Assembly (NCBI GenBank): GCA_019054805.1
Contig: JAHQIY010000009.1
Coordinates: forward strand, 3,596,001 to 3,660,000
DNA from: Brachionus manjavacas
Lineage: Eukaryota > Rotifera > Eurotatoria > Ploima > Brachionidae
DNA length: 64,000 nucleotides
Direction of reading: 5' to 3'
The first letter of the stretch is position 1. Each line of letters begins with the position of its first letter. The notes beneath the pieces are model-generated. The model ran no database searches. It saw nothing but the letters and a program-made list of their open reading frames with translations, and was not told where the DNA came from. Position numbers and translations under genes: made by a program. Shown in pieces: positions 44,301 to 55,182 of the stretch.

Positions 44301-47300
44301 TAAAAATCAACAAACGGAGTCAAAATTTAAAAAAATTAAAAAGGTTTCAGAAAACCAATTTATGGCTATACCTAATTTTAATTCAAGATAATTACAATTT
44401 TGTAATGCAAAATATTAAATATTGTTCAATTTAAAAATTTCTTTTGTTTAAAACTTTTGGTGTTTTTCGGCATCTTGAAGTTGATGATCATTTCAATTCG
44501 AAGAGTTTATTTTTGGTAATTAAAAAAAATCTTGGGATTAATTTAAATAATTTTAATGTAGCATGCTTTAGATGTAATGTAGATTTAAAAAATAAAATCA
44601 TTTCAAAAAAAATATCTTCTCAATACATTTATAAAGTTTATTTTTAAATTAAAATTTAAAAATTTACTTTATTTTTGTTTAAGTTTTTTATCCGTGCGGA
44701 GCTAAAGCTTGTATAAAAAAAAATAAAAGAATAAAAATATAGGCAGAAAGATAAAAGTAAAATAAGTTAAAATAAAAACAAATTGCATTATGGTCATAAA
44801 AAACAAAGATTTTCCTCATTTTACCAATGGTTAGTGGTTAGCAACGCCAGAAACAGAAAGAGATCTTGGAGTCATTTTCACTACAAATCTGATACGGAAA
44901 AATCAACCGAAGAGTCTAAAAACAAAGCAAATCATTGATTGCAAGTTATTTAGATCTCTGAATTTAACTTTTACTCGTCATCGTTTGGAATTTGCGGTGC
45001 CTGTTAATCTCCAATTTTTAACCTGACTGTGAGAATGTTGAAGGAATTCAACGCAGGGCTACGAAATTTGTTTCTTTAATTAGAAACAAACCGCATGAAA
45101 GCAGATTGAAGGCTTTCAACATTCCAAATCTGGTAGAAAGAAGAAAAAGAGGTGATCTAATTCAATTATACAAGTTCATGCATGGAATAGAAGTGGTTGT
45201 AAAAGGCAACAATTTTAATATTCACAAAATACCAAGGAGGAATTCAGTGGTTTAAAGACAAAAAATTTCGAGGCACGAGCATAGAGATAACTTTTTTTTC
45301 AACAGAACATATGGAACTCACTGCCAAATCAATTAGTTGAAGTCCTCAATGTTAACAGCTTTAAAGCAGGTATTGATTGCTGAATGAGCGGCAATTAATC
45401 ACTTCAGCTGTCTTGGTATACCCTGTCAGCACACTCGCTGGCTAGCCATCTACAGTCAAAAACTACTACCACTAAAATAAAGTAACGGGTGTAGAATAAA
45501 AAATGGCACAAAAGTTTAGTTTAATTTGCTATAAGAGTGGACAAGAGTTTTACCAATTTTTTTCAAAATTTAAAATCTGGCCTAGGTTAAAAAAAAAATT
45601 AAAGTTGAATTTTCGACAAGTTGTTAGTAAAATTGTACGAAACCATCAAAAAAGATTTGTACAGCTTTTTAAAAAGTAACCAAAATTTGCCAAAAGCTGA
45701 AGGCGATTCACTTTATGGCATTAACGTTAGCAAGACGCTGTAAAGGACAAGTAAGGAAAAAATTTGAAGAAAAATTAATGGTCTGGTTGGCTTATCACAA
45801 CGCAGAGCGAACCATATTTTGAACCTGGTGGCTTAGGGGTCAATCAATAAAATCTTAAGCAACTCGGAAACAAAATCGCCAAGACTGCACGCTCTAGCCT
45901 CGATGTCATACGTCTTCATGGGGTTCAATCCCCTAACTGATATTATTTTTCAAAATTGGAGGGTTTAGCTATAATTTAAAAATAAATTTAAAGCCTTTAT
46001 TAAATAATTTCTTTATTTTAAAATAATTTCATAGAAGACAATTTAAATAGAGAAATTGTAAGTAATGACACGTGCAAAATGTTTAAGTATTGTTCAGTTC
46101 AGAAAATAAAGAAGAAATAGTATAAGATAACAATTACACAATGAAGTCGAGTATTCAACATATTTTTTTAGAGGCTCTAAAGAAATCAAAATATGAAAAC
46201 ATCGACACCTGTCTAAGAAACTTAATCGAAAATTGTAACAACACTGGAGTTCCAGTGAACAATATGTCTAATTTACTACGTAAATTTGAAAGCAAATTTT
46301 ATTCAAAAAAAAATAGAATTCCATTGATTAGAATTTAGATGTTTTGTTATGACTTTTTTTTTAATAAATTTGTTCAAAATATATTTTTTTTAAGTTGTGA
46401 AATGTTAATTTTGTGAAATTTTTAATGTTTACCCAGGAACTTCACAAAATCGAGGCCAGAGTGTATCATGATAAGTTTTCTTTACTTTTCGTTTAAGTAA
46501 AAATATCATTATTTACTTATTCATTTGTTTTATCAAATGGCTTAATTTTTTGAGTTTGAATTACAAAATGTATCCAATGTTGCAATAACATTGAGAAAGT
46601 GCCATGTTTCAAATGTTTTTTTCATTTTCAAAAAAAAAATGATTTTTTGTTAATATTGCGAGCATGAAAAACTTGGTGTTTTTGTTAATAAATTTTGACT
46701 TGGGGTTTGTGATATGATGATCCTTAAGATAATATTTGTTGTTAAGAAAACTATCTACGCTCTGTTTTCCATTCATAGTTCAGAAAAACTGAGAAAAAGA
46801 ATTCTTCCCATTACCGATAAACTTTGGTTCACCTAACCGTTTTTCAACGATTTGATTTAAATTTTAATCTAAGTGAACTATATTTCTTTTTTTTCTTATC
46901 TTAATTAAGGTTATCTTTAATTTTTTTTTATATTTTTATTCTGAAATAGCATTAGCTTAAAAAAAAACAAATTAAAAAAATTAAAAGTTAAAAAAAAAAT
47001 TCAATATTTTTCTCAAATTTCCATTAAAAATTAAACTCATTCTATTTCGCTAAAGATCTTTATTTCAAATATGAAAATGTTTGCAATATTAACTTAAAAT
47101 GAAACTGAAAAAAATATCTGAAACATCGCACTTTTTCAATGTTATTTCAAATTTGTAACTCAAACTCAAAAAATTAAACCAAATGTAAATTCAAATGTTT
47201 TTAAAGTTTACATAATGAGTTATTAATTCTGTTTATGTAAATTTCTTTTTTAACATTTAAAAATTCAAACGCTTATCTCAAACTAAATTAACTTAACTTT

Positions 47301-49757
47301 TTTGCTACATTGTGCGGCATCAAATATCAATCATGTGACTGAAAGCAAGGACTAAGTCTCCATTCCAACCGGCCAAAGCTTAGCCTAAATTTTAATGTAC
47401 ATTTAAAATTAAAATTATCGGATGTTTCAATTCTTTTGTCTTAAGATTATTAATTTTATTTTTTTTTTCTACATCGCCTACAAGGCGTTCATTGAATAAA
47501 TAAATAAAAAAAAATTTTTCAGTGCCGAGCAAAAGCTCCTTCAGAATATAAAAAAAAATGAAAAAATAAATGTTAAGAAAAATACGCTAAGAAGAAAATG
47601 ATGATGATTTTAAGTTTTTTGTGGCTTGGGAACAGCCTAACCCAACTCCATTGTGTAATTGCTAACTTACTATTTCTTATTTTTTTCCTGAAACTTGAAC
47701 TATTTAAACATGTGCCACATGTAACAATCTTTTCCAATTTATGTCTTTTCAACTTTCATTTTTTTAGCTTATTTTCTCTATTTTGATTTTTTTTTTTTTA
47801 TCTAATTTTATTAACTTTAATTTTATTTTTAACTTATTCTGAAGGAGCTCTAGCTCGGTACAGAATACAAATAAATAAATAATAAAAATGTAAAGAAAAT
47901 GGTGATGATTTATGTTTTTTGTGGTTTGGGAACAGCGGGACTATGATCCCCTTGAACCCGAAGCAGGATTAAAAATGAAAAGACAATTAAAAAGACAAGT
48001 TGAAAGCTAATAAAAAATTGATTACTAACCTGCACTACACACAATATCTCCGGCAAGCTGTTGCTCCTAATCGGCGACAACAAACAAAATATGTGATGAG
48101 CTGGCGCGTCCGACAACATCTGCAGATCGTTCGGCGTGTTCTTGTAATGACTGCTCACATACAAAGCCATCAAGCGCTGCAGGAACATCTCGGACACTTT
48201 GTGATAAGAGAACAAAGTGTCCCGGTTAACATAGAACAGATCACACGTGTCCGGCAACGGACATCCATTCGCCTTCATCAAATAGTGGTCGTTGCCCGGC
48301 GCACAGCACTCCAGACACAACAAATCATTGAGCCACTTTTCAATCGGGTCCGCATTCGCATACCGAATCGACTCGTTCAACTGGAGCTCGTGCAGCCTGC
48401 TGCCACTAGCCGACTGCCTCGCCTGCTTCTTCAGCTCCACATTGCCGGCGCCGCCCATCGACACCGACTGCTGCCTCAACTGGTGCATCAACTTGAGCGA
48501 GAGGGACCGGCCGGTGCCCTCGTAGCCGCTGATAGTCGACGCCATGAACACCAAATACGGCCCCAGCAGATTTCTGACCAACGGCAGCGGTATGGCGGCC
48601 GCCTCGTCGATCACCACCAGCTCGGCCTGGCCCAGCTGAGCCCAGTCTTTGGCGTGTATGTACTGAATGGTCTGACGGTGCTCTTTGTAAATGTTGACGC
48701 GTATTATGGCCTTGTTGAAGTCGGGATTAGTGGACTGAACGAGCTCGTAGTCGATGTGCTCCTGGTAGTCGAGAGCGTCCAGGCCTTTGAACACGAACTC
48801 GAACAGAGTGCTGAGATTTTCGGGCGACGGTGACGTCACGAATATGTTTGAGTAGCCGTAGGCGACGGCGGACGCGATCGACAGGCCGAGCGCGGCCGAC
48901 TTGCCACGGCCTCTGGCGGCCGTCAAGCTCACTATCGAGCGCAGACTCTTCTCCGAAACGGCGTCGATGAACTTGAGCACCGCCTTGGCCTGGTCGAGCG
49001 TGCCGCACTGGCCCACAATGGAACAAGCCGGCTGCGTGTCTTGCAGCGAGAGCTTGAGCTCGTCTAGCTGGGTGTCGCGCTGCGCCGAGCTCTTGGCCAG
49101 CACCGGCTGCACGTCCAGTGTCCGCGAGGATATCGGCAGTATGTTGAGCTGGTCGTCGACGACCAAGCATTGGGCGCACGACGACAGCGACAAAATGAAG
49201 CGCTCGTTGAACCGCGCGACCAGCTGCTGGTGTGCCTCGGTCCGAAACCGGCTGTGCACGTCCATGCTCATGGTGTAGAATTGTTTGAGGGAGGCGAGCG
49301 AGCGCAGCAGGATGACGACGAGGCCGCCGCCTTGCACTGTTTCGATGGTGCGCGCCAGCAGGTTGGGCGTCAGCGCCTCGAAGTCCTGCAGCACCAGCAT
49401 GCCGAACGTGTTGCCGAGTATCTTGTGCGTCTCGTTGTAGTAGCAGTATCTGATGTTGGTCGAGGCGACGAACAGCTCGAACGGGTCGTCGTCGTTCACG
49501 TCCAGTTTGCCGCATTTGATTTTTTTCTGGATTTGTTTCATGCGCTTTTTGCGGTGCGACGAAAAGCCGAGCTCTTTTTTGTAGCACCAGAGCACGTTGG
49601 GGCGCGCTTTTACCTGCGATTTGGACAGCATGTGGTGCAAGATGACGCACTGGTCGCGCGCCTTGTCGCCGATCACCACGAACATCGAGCGGTGCTTGGA
49701 CTCGATGCCGTTCTCGATCAGCGTGCGGATCCGGTTGTCGATTTTCTTCTTTACCAT
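40538..49757 (-). CDS. NAT10: RNA cytidine acetyltransferase NAT10/Kre33, complete three-exon gene
   Basis: Joined minus-strand exons 48030-49757, 43180-43756 and 40538-41397, about 1054 residues (human ~1025). It makes N4-acetylcytidine in 18S rRNA and tRNA, using ATP and acetyl-CoA, in the nucleolus. Domain order is complete: TmcA N-terminus, RecD-like helicase (Walker A GRGKS, residues 283-287; VVIDEAAAIPLP at 381-392), GNAT acetyltransferase (RIATHPEYQGMGYG) and RNA-binding C-terminus with a Lys-rich tail. Start MVKKKIDNRIR aligns with the family N-terminus. Introns are 43757-48029 (GTTAGT...AAG, phase 0) and 41398-43179 (GTATTT...AAG, phase 1). Joining restores VVQ/VCLEGEIS and YFA/DFRRRF. 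Exon 1 is GC-rich and exon 3 AT-rich. The large intron holds retroelement debris. Confidence 0.95.
41398..43179 (-). other. NAT10 intron 2 (1782 bp)
   Basis: AT-rich; no gene, RNA or recognisable transposon seen inside. Confidence 0.8.
43180..43756 (-). CDS. NAT10: NAT10 exon 2 (GNAT acetyltransferase domain)
   Basis: Opens with VCLEGEISRESVADN. It carries the acetyl-CoA motif ARIVRIATHPEYQGMGYGQR (Q-x-x-G-x-G/A type), then KLSYIGVSFGLT, FWKKLGFLPVYLRQ and LTGEHSCIVLK. It ends DSWLYHYFA plus one base before donor GTATTT. Confidence 0.9.
44690..44730 (+). repeat. Degenerate LINE family A tail
   Basis: GCGGAGCTAAAGCTTGTATA followed by A-rich sequence; diverged hairpin tail. Confidence 0.4.
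44830..45400 (+). pseudogene. LINE RT C-terminal fragment in NAT10 intron 1
   Basis: Reads ATPETERDLGVIFTTNL, then after frame breaks EFAVPVN, IQRRATKFVSLI, NIPNLVERRKRGDLIQLYKF and FFFNRTYG. These are the post-RT motifs of CR1/jockey-like elements and match the layout of the 15.9-16.5 kb region. Catalytic domains are absent and the gaps are numerous. Confidence 0.75.
45828..45940 (+). repeat. tRNA-like sequence with A-box and B-box spacing of a SINE or tRNA pseudogene
   Basis: TGGCTTAGGGG at 45829-45839 fits the pol III A-box, and GGGGTTCAATCCCC at about 45920-45933 fits the B-box with a paired T-stem. The ~90-nt gap exceeds a normal tRNA, and no full cloverleaf could be drawn. It is more likely a SINE head or decayed tRNA than a working tRNA. 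Confidence 0.35.
46090..46170 (-). repeat. LINE family A 3' region fragment
   Basis: Plus strand AGAAATAGTATAAGATAACA, ATTACACAATGAAGTCGAGT matches 51045-51095. The 65-codon frame starting at 46141 lies partly on it and is probably not a gene. Confidence 0.55.
47330..47395 (+). repeat. GGCTGAAAG dispersed repeat copy in NAT10 intron
   Basis: TGTGACTGAAAGCAAGGACT, AAGTCTCCATTCCAACCGGC, CAAAGCTTAGCCTAAAT; matches 25.5-kb copy (minus). Confidence 0.65.
47470..47510 (+). repeat. Retroelement 3' tail: CGCCT-ACA-AGGCG hairpin plus AAAT repeat
   Basis: ACATCGCCTACAAGGCGTTC followed by ATTGAATAAATAAATAAA. The 5-bp GC stem is perfect. Similar copies lie at 24.96 kb (minus) and 52.5 kb (plus). Confidence 0.65.
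47512..47560 (-). repeat. LINE family A hairpin tail, reversed
   Basis: Plus strand CAGTGCCGAGCAAAAGCTCC, TTCAGAATAT; same tail family as 25.85 kb. Confidence 0.6.
47592..47936 (+). mobile_element. 5'-truncated LINE family A insertion with ~45-bp target duplication
   Basis: Insert 47637-47892 starts in the LINE A 3' region (ACTCCATTGTGTAATTGCTA equals the minus strand of 51070) and ends with the hairpin GGAGCTCTAGCTCGGTACAG and an AAAT repeat. Flanks 47592-47636 and 47893-47936 are near-identical (AAGAAAATG.TGATGATTT through TTTGGGAACAGC, ~5 differences). This is an unusually long target duplication for a LINE. Confidence 0.8.
48030..49757 (-). CDS. NAT10: NAT10 exon 1 (TmcA-like N-terminus and helicase)
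   Basis: 576 codons, GC-rich. Includes DPFELFVASTNIRYCYYNET, GNTFGMLVLQDFEALTPNLL, Walker A ARGRGKSAALG and DEAA. It ends PEILCVVQ at donor GTTAGT. Long antisense frames here are composition artefacts. Confidence 0.92.
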
Positions 49758-50069
49758 GACTTTTTTTTGAAATTATTTTTAAAAAAATTTTATGTTGAAT
49801 TTTTTTTTTTAGTTTAGATCGAAAGAAAAACATGTGCATGTTGGGAGATGTTCAATTTTTTGTCTTGGGTTTTTTTTTTCATGTAAAATTTATCATCATC
49901 ATTAGAAGATAGCTTTTTTCAGTTTTTTTACTTAAAATAAAAACAAAACTAGAGATCCCATATCGTTGTGAACAATAGCATAAATTTTTATTTTAGATGG
50001 TTGTTTTATAATAATCATCAAAGATTTTTTTTATTATTATTAATTATTCTTTACTTCCTATATTTTTAA
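49758..50069. other. Upstream region of NAT10
   Basis: AT-rich and probably includes the NAT10 promoter and leader. No TATA box or other element can be claimed. Confidence 0.4.
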
Positions 50070-50844
50070 TAGTGTTGGGATCCGTACAAGCGGACACTTA
50101 ACCGGCCAAAATTTTCAGAAGGCTGTATTAGACCTGAAGAGAGGCGCAGGCGTTTTGATCCCATCCAATGATCAGGTTACATTCTTTAAAGGGGATCAAA
50201 AGCTGGCTTCGGACAGCTTAGACAGTCTGGCAAGGAACACAAGAACTTGTCATAAAGCAATCGAGCGACAGCTAATCGCAATTGTGGAGTGAGACACAAC
50301 TTTTTACAAACCGGACAGCGGGAAATAAGAAAAACTCTGGATGCGGTGACAAACAGCGTCACAAATTCAAACTTTTTTAAAAAAGAATTGATAAGTTACT
50401 GAAATGAAAATTTTTTTTTTCATGTTGTGACCATGTCCGCATTAGCCGGACAACCTTCAAAGGGCGATCATTTGGCCGGTCAGCTTGACGGTCAATTTTT
50501 CGAACTGCCGAAAAAATTCGGAAGGTCAGAAATACGGTCAGCTTTTTGCCAGTTGGCCACATCAATTGATATTTTTTTTGATAAAATTTTTTAAAAAGAA
50601 AAAAAACTTAATAAAATGATAAAAAAGTAATAAAAATCCTTTTTTATTTTTTTTTGATAGTTTTTAAATTTTTTTTTTTAATTTATGAAAGTTTAAGTGA
50701 CCGCCAAAATGTTGACCGTATTTTTGGCCGTTCGTATTTTCTTGACCGTTTTTTTTTGGCGATTCAAAAATTTGATCGCCTGGCTGACCAGACAAATGAC
50801 CGTCCGTGTTTTGGACTGGCTTATCTTGACCGTATCCAACACTA
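50070..50844. mobile_element. hAT-like non-autonomous element carrying a LINE fragment
   Basis: Left end TAGTGTTGGGATCCGTACAAG-like and right end, inverted, TAGTGTTGGATACGGTCAAG. The TAGTGTTGG terminus resembles hAT ends. Subterminal regions carry many GACCG/CGGTC motifs (about 50088-50115, 50440-50580, 50700-50835). A plus-strand LINE fragment occupies the middle left. Flanking 8-mers match only at 6 of 8, so the target duplication is unconfirmed. Confidence 0.6.
50135..50415 (+). pseudogene. LINE 3' fragment nested in the hAT-like element
   Basis: Aligns with 16250-16580 of the 13.6-kb LINE: NCGVRHNF, TLDAVTNSVTNSN and FKKELISY in a broken frame. Confirms a second copy of that family. Confidence 0.7.
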
Positions 50845-50969
50845 ATTTTAATAAATAATCCGTGTAAAATACCGGCAGAGATTCAAAATATCAACAATTA
50901 AAATCGAAAAGTTAAAAAAAGCAAGATTAATAAAGCAAAATACAATTATTATTAATTTTTATTTAATTG

Positions 50970-52140
50970 TTTTCAGTAACGAGCTAGAGCTCCTTCAGAA
51001 ATTACATTTGACACATGTTTACATAGTTGATGCTACAGGAAAAAAAGAGGAAATAGTAAGGTAGCAATTACACAATTGAGTCGGGTATTCAATATATCTC
51101 GATTCGAAACCTTCTTTGTATTCCTCCACCACTGTTACAACTAATGGAATAGAATGTCTCAGTCCTGTCCCAACATATTTCTCGCTCAACTCAAAAAGAC
51201 GATTCGAGACTGTTAGTAATTTTAGTTTATTAAAAGCTTCATGTTGCACGATGTTGGAGGGAGTATCATATTTTAACTTAAGGATAGATCTGACTGCTGT
51301 ATTCTGAATTGCTTGTAGTTTTTTGGTGTTATTTTCTGAAAATGAATTCAAGCAAGGTAAAGAATATTCTAAAATTGATCCGACCTAGTGTATTTTGATA
51401 AAGACCCCATTTTTTGTTTGACAGTATCTTAAACATTTTTAGCCTTTTATTTCAGTGTAGCGTTCTTTAATTCCGTCTACTATATTAAAATTTAACTTAG
51501 AATCAAATTTAATACCAAGAAACTTGATTTTTTTTTCGCTCACTATTCTGTTTCCATAGATTTTTAAGTTTAGATTATCACCCTCTTTTTTGTACCTAGA
51601 AAAGTCTACTGAACACGTCTTTTCAACTGATATCTTCATTTTCCATTTAATAAGCCATTGTTCTAGTTCGTTGGTGTATTTATTTATCTTATTTTCAAGG
51701 TTCCCTTTTTTGTTATAAATGAAGAATGTAACTAGATCATCTGCGAAAAGCAGAGAGTATTCATTATTTGTTTTATTTCTTTTGGGGATGTCATTAATAT
51801 ATAAACTAAATAAAAGGGGACTAATTACTGAGCCTTGAGAAACACCTGCGGTTTTTTTGGTATTCTTCGCCCAGGTGGTCATGCACATTGACCTTAAATG
51901 TCCTACTATCTAAAAAGGATCTAATCCAGTATGTTTGATGGCTCGGAAGCTTTGGCTGCCAAAACTGGGAGACAGGGCTGCCTTTTAAAAAAAATTTTAT
52001 AACATGGTCAGGTGGAGGATCGCCAAGGCCGTTTATGCCGAATAGGCTGTCGCCGCTTATAGGACGGATCTGGCCAGCCAAAAGCTTCATTACACCCAGA
52101 AAAGCCCTGGCAGAAATCTCCGTTATCCGCAAAAAAAAGT
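50970..52140 (-). pseudogene. LINE family A RT and C-terminal region, 5' truncated
   Basis: Minus strand. RT begins near 52130; WIRSFLDSRTFKVNVHDH is followed after a shift by GVSQGSVISPLLFSLYINDI, the catalytic SLLFADDLVTFF, KMKISVEKTCSVDF and KKIKFLGIKFDSKLNF (51439-51888). The C-terminal block (51019-51351) has LQAIQNTAVRSILKLKYDTP and KYVGTGLRHSIPLV. The 3' end has the family hairpin (GGAGCTCTAGCTCG, about 50975-50998). One frameshift splits RT and another lies between RT and the C-terminal block. The part upstream of WIRSF is poorly conserved. Confidence 0.85.
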
Positions 52141-52497
52141 GTTTTTAGGATATGTAATGGAATCAATGGACATATACTTGTGACAGAAGGTTTTAAGATA
52201 GATTTGTGTAAATTGTTATGACCAAGGAAAGAGGATTTTGATAGTTAAAGTATTTATTTAGTTCAAAAAATTTTTTTTCGAATTTTTATCAAATTTAAAA
52301 AAAAAAATTTAGGTTTTTATTTAAAATTAGAGATATTTTTTTGAACGTATAATAAAATAACAAAAAGCATTTTATCTAATCTGTAACGTTTTTAACATAT
52401 TTTGAATAAATAATCAATTTAATTTTATCTAAAATGCAATTTTTGGACCCCTTTTGTCACTAACGTAGTAACAAAAAAACGGGAATTAGTGCTAAGA

Positions 52498-52545
52498 ATA
52501 CATATTTTACATCGCCTTAAAGGCGTTCATTGAAATAAATAAAAA
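52498..52545 (+). repeat. Retroelement 3' tail: CGCCTTAAAGGCG hairpin plus AAAT repeat
   Basis: ACATCGCCTTAAAGGCGTTC, then ATTGAAATAAATAAAAATA; matches the 47.47-kb copy. Confidence 0.65.
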
Positions 52546-54005
52546 TAGTTGAGTTTCACTTTTTTGATTAAAGGCTTAAAATTTCTTTAAAATTTATTTC
52601 TAGTATTATTGAGAAAAATAGAGAAAAATAGTCACCATTAAAAAAGCGAAATTATTGATGAATTAAGTAATGTGTCCAGTTTAGGATCTCGCATTTCAAA
52701 GCCTTAATTTTTTTCATTTCCAAGAATCAAAATTTATACTTAAATTGTATATCTAAACTGATTAAAATGGTTATATTTGTTTTAAAATTCATTAAAATTA
52801 TTTGCATTTACATGCTCAAATAAATGTTGACAATAATTTTTCCTCTTTTGAATAAATTAAAATTAGAGATTAAAAAATTAGCAATCTTTTTTAAACTTAA
52901 ATAATTTTTCACGGGCAAAAAAAAAGCAAAATTATGCATTGATATGATTTTGATTTGATTGATTTAATTAAGAAATCAAGATTTTTTTTTAGAAAAATGG
53001 TTCAACATAAATCATTCAAGAAGAGGAAAAATTTTTTTCTGAGTTTCAATATTTAAATTAATAAATTGCATGTCATTTAAAGAAATTTCGAGACCAATAG
53101 TCTAAACTAGTATAATTGAAGGTATATTTTTTTTGATCTAAGTATTAAGAGATCAGAAATATTTATTGCAGTAGGTTTTTATAAATGTTGATTAATCTTA
53201 ATATAATTAGATCAAATAAAATTTGAATTTTAAATTGATACTTTTTTAATTGCTTATTTTCTTTATTTCAATATTCAAATACTATCTCGAAAAAAAAAAT
53301 AATAAAATATTTTACTCTTAAAGTCTGGCCACTACTTTAAGCGCTGTTAAAGACTTATTTTTCTTATTTAACCAAATTTACATATTCGAAACTATTACCA
53401 AAAATTAAGAAAAATATACAGAATTTCTAAATTATCCTAATAAAATATTATTCGCTTCACTATTACTTAAGTGATTTAAAAATAATAGATTTAAACTATT
53501 TTCATTCAAATTTACTGAATTTAACAAATTAAAAATGTTACAAATTGATGTTTCGAATATTCTTTCACTAAAAACGAAAACTTTTTAAAATATTTAATCT
53601 TTTAAATTAAAATTTTACTGAATATAATAATAACTTTATATTAAACACTAATCAAATATTATAAATACTAATTAAATTAAGAAATACTGATTGATTTATT
53701 AAATATTAATTTTTTCCTTTTTTTGTAATAAAAACAATTGAAGTGTTGAGTTATGATTTTATTAATTAAAAATATTAATCTAAAGTTCTAGGCGAAGAGA
53801 TATATTTTGAAATTAAAAATGAATCATATTCTTTATTTAAAAATTTAATACATATTTAAATCATTTGTTCTAAATATTTAATTAAATTCTTAAATTTGTG
53901 TTGATTGTCAAATAATAATTTTTTTCAAAAAACTTAATAGCATTCAAATGCGATTTTAATAATCACTAGTCAAATAAGAAAATTGTTCTTCGTTAAAATT
54001 TTGAA
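52546..54005. other. AT-rich stretch upstream of the glycosyltransferase-like gene
   Basis: About 1.5 kb with no gene, RNA or transposon end recognised. Its right end must contain the promoter of the downstream gene, but no motif can be assigned. Confidence 0.5.
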
Positions 54006-55182
54006 ATGAAGTTTGTTTTCAAAAATTTTAAAATACCTAAAAAGTCTATCATAATTTTACTATTTTTTCTAATTATTTTTTTATCAATAAAAAAAATCAA
54101 TTTTTTATTGTACTCGACATTTTTCTTCGAAAAAGACTTTCTGTTTAATCATGAGCCGAAAAGTTTCCATAAACTTTCCCTAACCTCGCAGTGTTTTTGT
54201 AGACCAAATATCTCAATAGAAAAAAACTCGGAAAATCTCGACATCTTCAAGGATCACAAATATTCCTATTCAATACCTGTGCAGAAATTTACTTCTCTTC
54301 AGCTAAACTGTAATCTGTACAACTCGATTAACCGAGGACCCGCAACTAGAGTTATTTCTTTTTCACTCTATGGCAAAAATTCTTTTTATTTCCATTTATT
54401 GAAGAAACTAGTCAAACAAATTAAAGAAAAGTATCCCACATGGCTAATGAGAATATACCATGATGACAGTATAGACCATAAAATAAAGTGTGAATTGGAA
54501 TGTTTGTGGAACGAAAGAGAAAAGAGTTTTTACGATATTGTTGATTTTTGTAATGTCAAACAAATAGCTGATGGACTTGATCATGTTGATTTGTCCTTTA
54601 TGCATGCAATGAGTTGGCGATGGTTGCCAATGGGTGACCATTTTGTTGACTTTTGGTCCAGCAGAGACACTGACAGCGAAATATTTCAAAGGGAAATTGA
54701 TTCAGTAAATGTATGGTTAAATTCAAACACTGTTTTTCATGTAATGAGAGGTAATTAGAAAAAATCAAGAGACAATTTTTAATTTTTAATTTTGTAAATC
54801 TTTTTAAGATCATAAAAGTCATTTTACAAAAATACTAGGTGGTGGATGGGGCTATGCAAATGAAAGGAATAGAGACCTGGGTGAATATTTACTAAAAGTT
54901 ATCACAAACAAGCGGATTGCTTCACATTATAACCCAGAAGGTGTCAATTCAAAAGGCTTTGATCAATTTTTATTAGAAGATTTTTTTTATAAATATTCAA
55001 AAAAAAATTCAACAACTCATGATAGTTATTTATGTCAAGTATTGGGTGGTGATCCGTGGCCAACTAAGCGAGAAAATGGATGTTTCTTTGGATGTGTTGG
55101 ATGTTGTAGAAACAATGAAACAGTTTTACCATGTCCGATCGAATGTAGACCTAAAAATCATCAAGATTGGATTTATTGTTGA
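54006..55182 (+). CDS. Type II membrane glycosyltransferase-like protein (DXD), two exons
   Basis: Exons 54006-54750 and 54809-55182, 58-bp intron (GTAATT...TTTAAG, phase 1), 372 residues. One N-terminal membrane helix (about 14-27) after a short basic tail suggests a Golgi type II topology. The luminal part has ISFSLYGKNSFY (116-127), YPTWLMRIYHDDS (143-155), then MSWRWLPMGD and SSRDTDSEIFQRE with a DXD at 221-223. HVMRGDHKSHFTKILGGGWG spans the splice junction. These are motifs of an invertebrate glycosyltransferase-like family. The C-terminus is Cys-rich (FFGCVGCCRNN, PCPIECRP), probably disulfide bonded. The sugar and acceptor are unknown. Exon 2 is open to the TGA in the joined frame, which supports the gene model. 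Named by motif pattern only. Confidence 0.75.

Larger units (their letters stand above)
43757..48029 (-). other. NAT10 intron 1 (4273 bp), filled with retroelement fragments
   Basis: Donor GTTAGT at 48024-48029, acceptor TTTAAG before 43756. It contains a LINE C-terminal fragment, a tRNA-like sequence, LINE A pieces, and two hairpin tails, each listed separately. No intronic host gene is recognised. Confidence 0.85.

Noticed and set aside
44444..44647. 67-codon ORF in NAT10 intron 1
   Set aside because: No domain and lies just before a degenerate LINE tail; probably element debris.
45828..45940. Functional tRNA gene
   Set aside because: A- and B-box are too far apart and no cloverleaf forms; kept only as tRNA-like repeat.
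46141..46338. 65-codon ORF in NAT10 intron
   Set aside because: Overlaps a LINE family A 3' fragment and has no domain.
48727..49839. Long alternative frames over NAT10 exon 1 (both strands)
   Set aside because: Arg/Ala-rich shadows of the GC-rich NAT10 exon; the true frame shows every family motif.
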